Shown: positions 38,068 through 46,308, counted from the stretch's first letter. The stretch: 64,000 bases of DNA from Psychrobacter okhotskensis (GCF_013248965.1 NZ_JABRVQ010000002.1:124001-188000), one strand, 5' to 3'. A program made the numbers and translations. Notes: generated from the sequence alone by a model not told the origin.

Positions 38068-38212
38068 TATAGTTGAATCACTATAAAAAAATACAGTGCT
38101 GCTGGGATGAATTTTGCGCAGCCTCTGTCAGCGCAGACACAGCACGCAAGTAAAATTTATACCAGTAGCACTGGTAATATTAGCGTATCGATTTTATGTC
38201 GAATTGACTATA
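38068..38212. repeat. Miniature inverted-repeat element, TATAGTCA family 1, copy A
   Basis: A 145-bp intergenic element. One end reads TATAGTTGAATCACTATAA; the other ends in GAATTGACTATA. The centre, with AGTGCTGCTGG and CCAGTAGCACTGG arms around CCTCTGTCAGCGCAGACACAGC, is a long imperfect palindrome that would fold into an extended RNA hairpin. Closest relatives in the window are at 54932-55076 (full) and 42574-42645 (internally deleted). Confidence 0.75.
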
Positions 38213-38323
38213 TGATTCCTATACTGCTAATAAGTCATGCGGTTAAATAGCTAACACCTAAGGTTATTTCAATAATCAGCAACACTGCTGTCTCAGTAAT
38301 CGCAGTCCACCAAAGCCTTAAAA

Positions 38324-38364
38324 ATAAATTATAACATTCATTTTAAATGAATGTTATAATTTAT
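38324..38364. promoter_or_regulatory. 41-bp perfect palindrome, candidate NsrR-type operator
   Basis: Twenty-base arms flank a single central T with no mismatch. The inner left half AACATTCATTT matches the NsrR 11-1-11 half-site AANATGCATTT at all informative positions but one, and the right half is its exact complement. It lies 148 bases before the DUF1971 gene and about 350 bases before norB, in the 535-base divergent gap 37977-38511. NsrR represses NO-stress genes until its Fe-S cluster is nitrosylated. Function is inferred from motif and context only. Confidence 0.6.
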
Positions 38365-38511
38365 CTCAACAACATTTGATTTAATTTTAAAAACTATTCA
38401 AGCTGATCGTATAACTGTTGAAACAAGTCAATGCTACATCTGCTAATGCTAAGCTTAATGATTATTAAAATTTGATAAAAATCACTTTGTTTACTCAATC
38501 AAGGAGTTCTC

Positions 38512-38895
38512 ATGAACCATATAATCATCCCCAGTCATTGGAAAGTAAAACGCTCTACCCATTTCTTTACCAAGGATAAAGTACCCAAAGCCCTACTCAC
38601 TCACCACAATACTGCGGAGGGCGTGTATGGTCAGATTTGTGTCATGCAAGGAGAGGTCACTTTTTACGGATTTGCCAATGAAGCAGCCACCGAACCAGAA
38701 CAAACCATCGTCATTAAAGCGGGACAGTTTGCGGTTAGTCCACCACAGTATTGGCACCGAGTGGAGCTGAGTGATGATGCTCAGTTTAATATTAATTTTT
38801 GGACAGAGGGCGATACGGCTAATAAATCTCTGTTTAACGCCTCTAAGATTCACAGCAAACCTATCGAAGCCTTGTTTGATAAGCCAAATGAATAA
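38512..38895 (+). CDS. DUF1971 cupin-like protein (YeaR/TehB N-domain type)
   Basis: The 127-residue protein has the DUF1971 pattern: HWKVKRSTHFFTKDKVPKALL, then HHNTAEGVYGQICVMQGEVTFYGF, and a late PPQYWHRVELSDDAQFNINFW. The fold is a small cupin-like barrel with candidate metal-binding His in TLHHNT-like LTHHNT and the WHRVE segment. In E. coli the YeaR member is induced by nitrate and NO through NsrR, and the domain also occurs at the N-terminus of some TehB tellurite proteins. Its position divergent from norB behind a palindromic operator fits an NO-stress role. AAGGAG lies 7 bases before the ATG. Confidence 0.85.
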   Translation: MNHIIIPSHWKVKRSTHFFTKDKVPKALLTHHNTAEGVYGQICVMQGEVTFYGFANEAATEPEQTIVIKAGQFAVSPPQYWHRVELSDDAQFNINFWTEGDTANKSLFNASKIHSKPIEALFDKPNE

Positions 38896-38990
38896 AATTG
38901 GTCTGATAACTATTTTTCTAGAAATTGAAGATAAGACAGTGTTTTTACTTAATGCCTATTCTCTATGGATTGAAACGGGCAACTTGGGCT

Positions 38991-39012
38991 AGGACGTGTC
39001 ATCAATGAGCAG
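38991..39012. repeat. Isolated GGACGTGTCATCA element end
   Basis: AGGACGTGTCATCAATGAGC resembles the terminal repeat GGGCATGTCMTCA of the element at 50992-51256 and the partial copy at 42660. No partner end is found nearby. The remaining bases of 38896-39155 show no gene. Confidence 0.35.
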
Positions 39013-39155
39013 ACTTATCTATCAAAATTATATATTTAATACTCTAAAAATAGCTATTCTCATGGCTAAATATTGTATGGTATTAATATTCAATAATTAC
39101 TATCATAGGATAACTTCCAAGCTCATAATTTCTCTACCCATAAAGCGAATAACAC

Positions 39156-40157
39156 ATGGACTATAACCACATACCCAGACAATCATTAGGCTTCTTCCCC
39201 ACCCCTTTGATAGAGCTCACCAGATTGAGTGACAAACTCGGCGGCCCTACTATCTTTATGAAACGAGATGACAATACAGGATTGGCATTGGGTGGCAACA
39301 AAACCCGTAAGCTTGAATTTATAATGGGTGACGCCCTTGCTCAGGGTGCTGATTGCGTGATTACGGCAGGCGCTGCACAATCTAATCATTGTCGCCAAAC
39401 TGCTGCTGCCGTTGCAAGCTTGGGACTTGACTGCCATTTAGTATTAGGTGGAGAAGAACCTGAGCAAGCAAGTGGCAATTTATTATTGGATAAGATTTTC
39501 GGGTGTCATATTCATTGGGCAGGCGCTCATCGCAAAGGGGAAGACATTCCTAAAATCGTCGAACAGTTAAAAACACAAGGCAAAAAACCCTACGTCATCC
39601 CTTATGGTGGTTCCAATGAATTGGGTGCTTTGGCCTTTGTAGAAGCCTTTAAAGAGTTAGAGTCGCAACGTACCAGCATGGACGTCTCATTTACTCATAT
39701 TGTTTTTGCCTCTAGCTCTGGTGCGACACAAGCCGGCTTGATGCTTGGCAAGAAAATGCTCAACTCGCCTGCGCAAATCGTGGGTATCAATATCGATAAA
39801 GGCGAAACAGACAAAGTGCCATTTGATCAGTATACCGTCGCGCTTGCCAATAGCACCGCTGCCCTTATCGCAGCCGACCATCAATTTTCAGAGAGCGATT
39901 TAATACTTAACTCTGATTATGTAGGCGGCGGTTATGGCGTGGTTGGTGCTTTGGAAAACGAAGCCATTGAGATGACTGCGCAAACAGAGGGAATCTTGTT
40001 AGATCCTGTTTATACGGGTCGTGCGATGGGCGGGTTAATAGATATGATTCGCACAGGTAAAATTAAGCAAACGGATCGTGTGTTATTTTGGCATACGGGC
40101 GGTGCTCCCGCTTTGTTCGCTTACTCAAGTGCGTTAGAGATTACTCAAAAACGCTAG
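39156..40157 (+). CDS. dcyD: D-cysteine desulfhydrase (PLP-dependent, ACC-deaminase family)
   Basis: DcyD degrades D-cysteine to pyruvate, H2S and ammonia, and may detoxify or scavenge sulfur. The 333-residue sequence follows the family: FFPTPLIELTRLSDKLGG, KRDDNTGLALGGNKTRK (PLP Lys near residue 49), TAGAAQSNHCRQTAAAVA, IPYGGSN, and the phosphate-binding SSSGATQAGL. The related ACC deaminases share the fold, but the NHCRQTAA pattern and the PYGGSNELGA loop are closer to DcyD. It is transcribed alone, between two repeat-containing gaps. Confidence 0.88.
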   Translation: MDYNHIPRQSLGFFPTPLIELTRLSDKLGGPTIFMKRDDNTGLALGGNKTRKLEFIMGDALAQGADCVITAGAAQSNHCRQTAAAVASLGLDCHLVLGGEEPEQASGNLLLDKIFGCHIHWAGAHRKGEDIPKIVEQLKTQGKKPYVIPYGGSNELGALAFVEAFKELESQRTSMDVSFTHIVFASSSGATQAGLMLGKKMLNSPAQIVGINIDKGETDKVPFDQYTVALANSTAALIAADHQFSESDLILNSDYVGGGYGVVGALENEAIEMTAQTEGILLDPVYTGRAMGGLIDMIRTGKIKQTDRVLFWHTGGAPALFAYSSALEITQKR

Positions 40158-40231
40158 AAAATATCGTCAGCAAGTGGATAATGATAGCTCAATTCTTCTC
40201 AAGTCCAGTTTATACGCTCATAAAAACCAGA

Positions 40232-40338
40232 TATAGTCAGTCCTCTATAAATCAGATATGGTCTCAGGCTCGTTTAGTCTACTATTTGTAGTGCTTTCAC
40301 CCGCCTTCCTTGTATCCAAATTATATTTAACCGACTAT
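40232..40338. repeat. TATAGTCA-ended element, family 2, copy A
   Basis: A 107-bp element begins TATAGTCAGTCCTCTATAAA and ends in TTTAACCGACTATGG. Its core (CTCGTTTAGTCTACTATTTG, then GCCTTCCTTGT) is almost identical to the copy at 61318-61426, with about ten differences and one-base length difference. Ends are imperfect inverted repeats of TATAGTC/GACTATR. Confidence 0.8.
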
Positions 40339-40398
40339 GGTTAACGCGCGTTCAGTGAACTGGAGTCATTATCAGTTAGTAGAATAAAAGGATTTAAT

Positions 40399-41364
40399 AT
40401 GCGACTGTCATCATTCATGCAAAAAATGCACAAACGCAACCCTAAACTTGGCAAAGTTGCCTCGCTTGCAACGGCCACAGGGGTACTTGCTGGTAACAGC
40501 CTAATCGTTGCACTACCGGTATGGCTAATGGGTGCTACTAAAGTCGTGACCGGTGCCGCGATCGCTGATGACACGATGATCAAAGTGACTAACTATTGGA
40601 TAAATAGTAATAACGCCTTAATCGATAATATCTTGCCGGAGAAAGACTGGCGCATCAGCCTACCTGACGACGTCAATACCCAAGGCAAGTATCTACTGAT
40701 GAGCAACCATCAGTCATGGGTAGATACCAGTATCGTGCAATACATTAGTGAAAACCGCTTGCCATTAACGCGCTTTTTTACCAAGTTTGAGCTGATATAC
40801 ATTCCTGTTATCGGTCAAGCGTTTTATTTTTTAGACTTTCCTATGATGCGTCGCCATTCTAAAGAGGCAATTGCTAAAAACCCAGCTTTACAAGGCAAAG
40901 ATATCGAAGAAGCCAAACGCGCATGCGCCCTACTCAAAGACAAACCTTTTACCTTATTGAACTATTTAGAAGGCACGCGCTTTACCCAAGACAAGCATGA
41001 CAAACAGCAGTCACCTTACAAGTATCTCCTCAAGCCACGTGCGGGCGGTTTATCATTAGCAATTAATGCGTTGGGTAAAGAGATGGATGGCATCTTGGAT
41101 ATGACCATCGTATATCCTGATGGGGTGCCGACTTACAGTGATCTGTGGAAAGGCAATATCAAACGCTTGGGTGTCGACGTACGACATGTCGAGATACCTG
41201 ATGCGCTCTTTGATGCGGTCAAAAATGGCGGTTATGAGAATGATGAGGCCATCAAGGCGCAGATGTTTGCTTGGATAGAAGAGATGTGGCAGCAAAAAGA
41301 CAAGCGCATTAGCGCTATGCTGGCTGAATTTGAAGCAACTCCTGCTAGTGGAAGTGCTGAATAA
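40399..41364 (+). CDS. Lysophospholipid acyltransferase family protein (YihG-like)
   Basis: The 321-residue protein has the PlsC-type motif NHQSWVDT near residues 103-109, a motif II KFELIYIPVIGQAFY, and motif III NYLEGTRFT (EGTR). An N-terminal hydrophobic stretch (LAGNSLIVALPVWLMGATKVV) anchors it to the inner membrane. Similar proteins (E. coli YihG) are 1-acylglycerol-3-phosphate acyltransferases acting at sn-2. AAAGGA precedes the ATG. It ends at a shared bidirectional terminator with the pirin gene. Confidence 0.85.
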   Translation: MRLSSFMQKMHKRNPKLGKVASLATATGVLAGNSLIVALPVWLMGATKVVTGAAIADDTMIKVTNYWINSNNALIDNILPEKDWRISLPDDVNTQGKYLLMSNHQSWVDTSIVQYISENRLPLTRFFTKFELIYIPVIGQAFYFLDFPMMRRHSKEAIAKNPALQGKDIEEAKRACALLKDKPFTLLNYLEGTRFTQDKHDKQQSPYKYLLKPRAGGLSLAINALGKEMDGILDMTIVYPDGVPTYSDLWKGNIKRLGVDVRHVEIPDALFDAVKNGGYENDEAIKAQMFAWIEEMWQQKDKRISAMLAEFEATPASGSAE

Positions 41365-41408
41365 AAAACGTAAATAATCCACCCTATCATTCTTAGTATT
41401 CAATAAAG

Positions 41409-41437
41409 AAGCCCGCTAAAATTAATTTAGCGGGCTT
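41409..41437. terminator. Bidirectional terminator between acyltransferase and pirin genes
   Basis: A perfect 12-bp stem (AAGCCCGCTAAA with TTTAGCGGGCTT) and 5-base loop lie between two convergent genes; T-rich sequence is modest on both sides. Confidence 0.75.
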
Positions 41438-41477
41438 TGCTACTTTATCATTAACGCGTTGATACTCACAATCACGC

Positions 41478-42386
41478 TTAAGCAGGTTGTCCAAACTTGC
41501 CATTGTGAAAGTCATTGACCGCCTGATGTAGCTCGGCTTCAGTATTCATCACAAACGGCCCCATGCGAGCGACTGGCTCGTTAAGCGGCTGGCCTGCGAT
41601 TAACAAAAACCGCGCGCCATCATTAGCGCTATCCACAGTAACAGTATCACCTTTGGTTAATACAGCAAGGTTTTTGGCACGTACCGTATTATTTTTGCTG
41701 ACATTTCCTTCAGCATCTCGTACTTGTAACTCACCCTCTACCACGTAGATAAAGGCATTGTGCTCGCTTGCCAAAGCCTGCTCAAAGCTGGTATTAGCCG
41801 GTAAGGTAACATCCAAGTACGTCGGATAAGTATAGTTATTGATAACAGGTCCAACCGTACCTTCGCTAGTCTCACCAGCGATGACGCGAATTTCGGTGCC
41901 ATTGTCGCGGCGCTCAAGTGGCGTCGACTCTGGTGGAAACTCTTGATAATTCGGCTCACTCATTTTAGCGCTGGCAGGCAAGTTGACCCATAGCTGAAAG
42001 CCTTTTAACAAGCCCTCTTCTTGTTCTGGCATCTCTGAATGCAAGATGCCACGCCCAGCGCTCATCCACTGCACACCGCCCGGCTCGATGACACCTTCAT
42101 TACCTGCATTGTCTTTATGACGCATACGACCATTGAGCAGATAGGTCACGGTCTCAAAGCCGCGATGCGGATGGGTAGGAAAGCCTGCCACATAATCATC
42201 AGCATCATCGCTCTCAAAGCAATCTAACATCAAAAACGGATCCAACGTATCCAGATGCGGCGTGCCAATAATACGCGTGAGCTTCACGCCAGCGCCATCA
42301 GAGGTTGGCATGCCAGGTAGTTGATGCATCACGGTACGGTGTTGTAGTGGGGTAAGATTATCATTGATTTTATTTGTAGTAGTCAT
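41478..42386 (-). CDS. Pirin family protein (bicupin)
   Basis: The 302-residue protein has the pirin signature PHRGFETVTYLLNGRMRHKDN, with metal-ligand His residues in THPHRG and later GILHSEMPE. Two cupin folds are present, the second around TLPANTSFEQAL. Bacterial pirins include quercetinases and redox regulators; the specific role here is unknown. I place the start at the ATG at 42386 because AGGAAG lies 8 bases upstream; an ATG at 42392 overlaps the Shine-Dalgarno region. Confidence 0.9.
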   Translation of the reverse strand: MTTTNKINDNLTPLQHRTVMHQLPGMPTSDGAGVKLTRIIGTPHLDTLDPFLMLDCFESDDADDYVAGFPTHPHRGFETVTYLLNGRMRHKDNAGNEGVIEPGGVQWMSAGRGILHSEMPEQEEGLLKGFQLWVNLPASAKMSEPNYQEFPPESTPLERRDNGTEIRVIAGETSEGTVGPVINNYTYPTYLDVTLPANTSFEQALASEHNAFIYVVEGELQVRDAEGNVSKNNTVRAKNLAVLTKGDTVTVDSANDGARFLLIAGQPLNEPVARMGPFVMNTEAELHQAVNDFHNGKFGQPA

Positions 42387-42573
42387 AATCATCTTCCTAT
42401 GTTTTTGCTCGGTTGTCTTTATTCGATAACACTATTATAGGTGTTGACGACCCGCAAATAAACAGGGGTAAACGCAAATTAAAGTTCTTATTTTTAGAAC
42501 AATACTTGTCGTTTGGAGCAGTTTCTCAAAATTATTAGGCCTTTTTAAAATAGAGCCAATGCAAAGACGACTC

Positions 42574-42645
42574 TATAGTCAATTTTACATAAAATCGATA
42601 AGCTGATATTACCAGTGCTATTGGTTTTATAGTAATTCAATTATA
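42574..42645. repeat. TATAGTCA family 1, copy B (internally deleted, 72 bp)
   Basis: It begins TATAGTCAATTTTACATAA and ends ATAGTAATTCAATTATA. Both ends match the ends of copy A (38068-38212) on the reverse strand, but the CCTCTGTC... core is missing. It resembles a solo, recombination- or deletion-derived form. Confidence 0.65.
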
Positions 42646-42659
42646 TTTATATAATTCTA

Positions 42660-42700
42660 GGGCGTGTCCTCATTTGAAAAGTAGAGATAAAAATGAAATA
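42660..42700. repeat. Partial GGGCRTGTC element end
   Basis: GGGCGTGTCCTCATTTGAAA matches the left terminus of the element at 50992-51256 (GGGCATGTCCTCA). No second end is visible, so this appears to be a remnant. It directly abuts family 1 copy B. Confidence 0.4.
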
Positions 42701-42768
42701 ACAACCTGCCTTGATGTTTGTGTATGCTGATAGTAACAGCATCATGATTTTTAGAATGACAGTGTTAA

Positions 42769-42807
42769 AAATAAAAGCTTTTGAAATAAAAGCTTTTGTT
42801 TCAAAAG
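42769..42807. promoter_or_regulatory. Tandem palindromic repeats upstream of the hemerythrin gene
   Basis: Two exact 15-base direct repeats (AAATAAAAGCTTTTG) lie back to back at 42769-42798, each containing the palindrome AAAAGCTTTT. A flanking inverted pair CTTTTGAAA/TTTCAAAAG overlaps them. They end about 45 bases before the hemerythrin start. The arrangement suggests a cooperative operator, though the binding protein is unknown. Confidence 0.45.
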
Positions 42808-42849
42808 TATTTTACCTAATCGTTTGTAGACTTATGAAGGGGTTCAATT

Positions 42850-43320
42850 ATGAAACGTGCCAATCAACTACAGCCATTATCACGCCAGCATCATCTTGGT
42901 CTCAACTTGTCTCGTCATGCGAAAGAATGTACTGATGCGCCAACAGAGATTGCCAAGCACTGGCATAATCTCACCGCTTATATCGACGATATGCAATATC
43001 ATTTTCAGATTGAAGACAATTTAATTGCCAACGCCCTAGAGCCTTATCGAGCATCTCAACCTGAAGTAGCATCGGTATTAGAGACGCTTACTGGTCAGCA
43101 TAAACGCTTGCAGACCCTGATAGATACGGGACAAAAAACAGCGAGTCAGTCTATAACGACAGAACAAGTTAGAGAGCTTGGCACGTTACTATACGACCAT
43201 ATTCGTTTTGAGGAGCGCGAACTGTATCCTATCGTAGAAAAGTATCTAACAGAGGATGAGCTAGATGCTGTTTATCAAACAAGCCCAGACAGTATTAAGC
43301 GCTCAGATGAGAATCGCTAG
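42850..43320 (+). CDS. Hemerythrin HHE-domain protein
   Basis: The 156-residue all-helical protein has the di-iron hemerythrin pattern: SRQHHLGLNLSRH near the N-terminus, YHFQIEDNLIANAL, GQHKRLQTLI and the late LYDHIRFEERELYP. These supply five His and carboxylate ligands. Such proteins bind O2 or NO or serve in iron-sulfur repair. It lacks the N-terminal ScdA domain of YtfE/RIC. GAAGGGG precedes the ATG by about 7 bases. It is convergent with modB and near the NO-related genes. Confidence 0.88.
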   Translation: MKRANQLQPLSRQHHLGLNLSRHAKECTDAPTEIAKHWHNLTAYIDDMQYHFQIEDNLIANALEPYRASQPEVASVLETLTGQHKRLQTLIDTGQKTASQSITTEQVRELGTLLYDHIRFEERELYPIVEKYLTEDELDAVYQTSPDSIKRSDENR

Positions 43321-43377
43321 AAATTATAGTGTTTTAAAAAGGCTGTTTGCGTCGCTTCTATCGACGTTAATCGAGCA

Positions 43378-44076
43378 TCAGCGTTGATTTAGCTTATTGA
43401 CAGTGGCAATCAAGGCGACCATGATCACACCAATGATAATAAGAATGCCGGACATCATATGTGCAGCTTCATAATTCAGTGCCTCGACTTGCTCATAGAT
43501 AGCAATCGAGACGACTTTGGTCTCACCGGAGATACTGCCACCTATCATCAATACCACGCCGAACTCGCCAATGGTATGGGCAAAGCTAATTAAGCTGCCA
43601 AGAATGATACCAACGCGCGCTTGTGGCAATGCCACTTTCATAAAGCGCCTCAGACGACTGGTTTCTAATAAATGTGCAACTTCAATGACGCTAGGTGGAA
43701 TGCGCAAAAACTGAGCGTAGACAGGCTGAATATAAAAAGGCAATGAGTAAATAATAGAGCCGATGACAAGCCCTTCAAAGGTAAAAATGAATGGACTGAT
43801 GTTATGCTCGGCAAGCCATCTACCGATACCAACGTTGGGGCTTAATAGCAGTAATAAATAAAAACCAATCACGGTAGGCGGTAATACCAACGGCAACGCG
43901 ATAATGCCCATTAGTAAGACTTTAAAGCGACCAAGTACGCGGCCACGGCTGGGCTTGGCAAGCCAATAAGCAATAGGCGTGGCAAACAGTAATAAGCACA
44001 AGGTAGTCACACTAGCGAGCTTAATGCTCACCCACAATGGACTGAGCATGTCTGCCATAAGAGATTGGGCTATCAT
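43378..44076 (-). CDS. modB: Molybdate ABC transporter permease
   Basis: ModB forms the membrane channel for molybdate. The 232-residue protein has five to six helices and the EAA-loop sequence EVAHLLETSRLRRFMKVALP. PLVLPPTVIGFYLLL and AHTIGEFGVVLMIGG are characteristic of ModB. Length matches the family. It is the last gene of the molybdenum block; only 57 bases separate its stop from the convergent hemerythrin stop, so modC does not follow. Confidence 0.93.
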   Translation of the reverse strand: MIAQSLMADMLSPLWVSIKLASVTTLCLLLFATPIAYWLAKPSRGRVLGRFKVLLMGIIALPLVLPPTVIGFYLLLLLSPNVGIGRWLAEHNISPFIFTFEGLVIGSIIYSLPFYIQPVYAQFLRIPPSVIEVAHLLETSRLRRFMKVALPQARVGIILGSLISFAHTIGEFGVVLMIGGSISGETKVVSIAIYEQVEALNYEAAHMMSGILIIIGVIMVALIATVNKLNQR

Positions 44077-44130
44077 AACGTCATTGCTCTTTCTTGGTCG
44101 TTGCTAGCCGTTACTGATCGTAACAAGTAA

Positions 44131-44267
44131 TATAGTCAAAATATCCTAAAAACGCGACGCTATTGCTGATATCAGTTTTTTGTATCCTCTGTCTGCGCAG
44201 GCACAGCAAGCAAGAAAAATTTCTATCAGCAGTGCGTGATGGTTCGATATTACTTTTCACTGACTAT
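44131..44267. repeat. TATAGTCA family 1b element, copy C, between modA and modB
   Basis: A 137-bp element begins TATAGTCAAAATATCCTAAA and ends CACTGACTAT. The core GCTGATATCAG ... CTATCAGCAGTGC is a long imperfect palindrome around CTCTGTCTGCGCAGGCACAG. The reverse complement is highly similar over its whole length to copy D (46110-46247). The rest of the 308-base gap 44077-44384 shows nothing else. Confidence 0.8.
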
Positions 44268-44384
44268 CTCATTCACAAAAATTAGAGTAGCAAGGAAAAA
44301 GAGTATAAGTACTACGCATTGTAGGCCAAGCAATTTTGACACAGCTAATCGTATTTTTGGGTTTGGTATAAGGATAATGCTTGG

Positions 44385-45227
44385 TTATTTAACCATTAAA
44401 TAGCCCGCTTGCGAGAAATAGTGTTGTCCTGCTTTTGAGCGCAAATAATCTGTAAAATCTGTGGCAATGAGTGCATCACTAATGACGATTCCATCTTGCA
44501 AAATCGCTGGGTAAGAGGCTGGCGCTAACGTGATAAATTGTTCGGGTTTGGCTTTGATAGCGATGATTTGTGACTGTGCAACAAAGCCATAATCCACACT
44601 GCCCGTATGTGCGTATTGAAATGCTTGGCCGATATTTTCTGCTTGTATCAGGCGTTTTTGCTGATTTAAAGTGTTATATAGAGTTTGCGACTGTAGATAG
44701 GCTTGTGCCGATGCGCCATAAGGGGCAAGCTCAGGATTAGCGATGGCTATCTTACCATTAGCGTCTTTTATTAATAAGTCACTCACCGCTGCTGGCTCAA
44801 GACCATGCAATGACTTAGTGACGCTATATAGTGCCAATTGACCTTGCGTATAAGTAAATGGTGTATAACTCTCATTATTTTTATCGTTGTCTACGACTCT
44901 TTCAGCCGCCAGTTTGGCAGGGAATTCTTGATTGGCAGATAAGAATATATCGTAAGGTGCGCCTGCTTTTATTTGCGCGTATAACTTGCCTGACGAGGCA
45001 TAAGTGACGTCGATATCCTGCGCCGTTAAGATTTTATCTGCTTTATAACCATCAACAATTTGAGGCAACACATCCGATAAATTGGCAGCAGCAGCAATAC
45101 GTAGGGTTTGGGTTTGCTCAGGTGTCTGGCTAGCAGAATCCGTGTCAACCGTATTTTCTGCTGTGCAAGCGCTTAACGCTACTAGTAAAAACGCAGAGAT
45201 AGGTGTCACCGCCATCAACTTAGCCAT
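44385..45227 (-). CDS. modA: Molybdate-binding lipoprotein of ABC importer
   Basis: ModA captures molybdate in the periplasm. The 280-residue protein starts with a lipoprotein signal (FLLVALSAC, Cys near residue 21). The mature part begins LRIAAAANLSDVLPQI and contains VTYASSGKLYAQIKAGAPYDIFLSA, the oxyanion-binding region. SVDYGFVAQSQI and the family closing ISDYL-like ATDFTDYLRS are also present. A GAGGATGG Shine-Dalgarno sequence lies before the ATG. It is 19 bases downstream of moaE. Confidence 0.94.
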   Translation of the reverse strand: MAKLMAVTPISAFLLVALSACTAENTVDTDSASQTPEQTQTLRIAAAANLSDVLPQIVDGYKADKILTAQDIDVTYASSGKLYAQIKAGAPYDIFLSANQEFPAKLAAERVVDNDKNNESYTPFTYTQGQLALYSVTKSLHGLEPAAVSDLLIKDANGKIAIANPELAPYGASAQAYLQSQTLYNTLNQQKRLIQAENIGQAFQYAHTGSVDYGFVAQSQIIAIKAKPEQFITLAPASYPAILQDGIVISDALIATDFTDYLRSKAGQHYFSQAGYLMVK

Positions 45228-45245
45228 TACTAACCATCCTCGTTC

Positions 45246-45737
45246 TTAACCATTGTTACTAAGCCACTTGGAAACATCATTGTCGTAGTATTCTTGCTTC
45301 CAAACCGGAATATCTGCCTTAATTGTATCGAGTATCCAGCGGCAAGCATCAAAAGCGGGATAACGATGGGCAGAAACCACACCAACCCACACAGCGACAT
45401 CGCCTATCTCTAAAGCACCGATACGATGAATGGCAATGGCATGAGTGATTTCAAAACGCTTTTTGGCTTCTTCGATAATTGCGCGACCTTGATTCAGCGC
45501 TAAGTCTTCATAACCATAATAGGTCAAGCGTTCAACACTAGTGGCATTATTATGATTACGCACTCTGCCTTCAAAGCAAACAAAAGCACCGCAGCTATCA
45601 TCATCGAGGGTATTTTTTAGTCGACCTTCATCAATCGCTACGTCTAATAACGCAAAGCCATCACGCTCAGCGATTAGGTAGGCTTCATCGATACTACGCT
45701 TGATACTCATTGAGTGGCTGTGGACGTTATCTGTCAT
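45246..45737 (-). CDS. moaE: Molybdopterin synthase catalytic subunit
   Basis: MoaE, with MoaD thiocarboxylate, inserts sulfur into precursor Z to form molybdopterin. The 163-residue protein has CGAFVCFEGRVRNHN, LTYYGYEDLA (LxYE-like), IHRIGALEIGD and VVSAHRYPAFDACRW, and the active-site Lys-containing KADIPVWKQEYY. It lies in the block between moaD and modA. Confidence 0.94.
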   Translation of the reverse strand: MTDNVHSHSMSIKRSIDEAYLIAERDGFALLDVAIDEGRLKNTLDDDSCGAFVCFEGRVRNHNNATSVERLTYYGYEDLALNQGRAIIEEAKKRFEITHAIAIHRIGALEIGDVAVWVGVVSAHRYPAFDACRWILDTIKADIPVWKQEYYDNDVSKWLSNNG

Positions 45738-45787
45738 TTGATGTCTCTATTTGCTGTCTTTTTAATTAGGAAGCGATCTACTAAAAT

Positions 45788-46069
45788 TTAACCACCCGCA
45801 ACTGGGGTGATAAATACCACACTATCACCATCATAGATCTGGTCTGTCCATTTAGCAAAGTAATCATTTACCGCCACGCGTAGCTCTGCCTGCGGGCGAC
45901 TAAAGCGATGCTTTTGACTGAGTTGTTCGTATAGCTCAGTCAATGAGGTCGACTGCTCAACGCTGACCGTTTCCTCTTGGCAATTGGCTTCGTCCGCTAA
46001 GCTGGCGAAATACAAGACGTTGATAGTCATCGTTGCTTCAGTGTTTGGTGCTACGTCAATATTACTCAT
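45788..46069 (-). CDS. moaD: Molybdopterin synthase sulfur-carrier subunit
   Basis: MoaD is the ubiquitin-like sulfur carrier; its C-terminal Gly-Gly is thiocarboxylated. The 93-residue product ends FITPVAGG, as required, and contains VLYFASLADEA and LRVAVNDYF. AAGG lies before the ATG. It is 50 bases upstream of moaE and 239 bases downstream of moaC, a gap containing repeat copy D. Confidence 0.92.
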   Translation of the reverse strand: MSNIDVAPNTEATMTINVLYFASLADEANCQEETVSVEQSTSLTELYEQLSQKHRFSRPQAELRVAVNDYFAKWTDQIYDGDSVVFITPVAGG

Positions 46070-46109
46070 AAAAACCTTCCATTCTGTGCAAACTATCGAG
46101 CTTTATAAC

Positions 46110-46247
46110 TATAGTCAGTTAAAAGTAATATCGACACATCACGCACTGCTGATATCTATTTTTTTTGCTTGCTATGCCTGCGCAGACAGAGGCTTCAAAA
46201 AATTGATATCAGCAGTACCGTAGCGATTTTAGGATATTTTGACTATA
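46110..46247. repeat. TATAGTCA family 1b element, copy D, between moaC and moaD
   Basis: A 138-bp element begins TATAGTCAGTTAAAAGTAAT and ends TTTGACTATA. Its arms (GCACTGCTGATAT with ATATCAGCAGTAC) enclose GCCTGCGCAGACAGAGGC and would fold as a roughly 75-base hairpin. It is the inverted counterpart of copy C at 44131-44267. Confidence 0.8.
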
Positions 46248-46308
46248 TATTACTGCTTATCTGGTAATGCTCATCGTTATAAAAAACTTCATTATTCTAA
46301 GTGTGATT

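Noticed and set aside
42711..42935. Open frame of 74 codons before the hemerythrin gene
   Set aside because: The peptide repeats (KIKAFEIKAF) reflect the DNA repeats at 42769-42798, and it overlaps the start of the hemerythrin gene in another frame.
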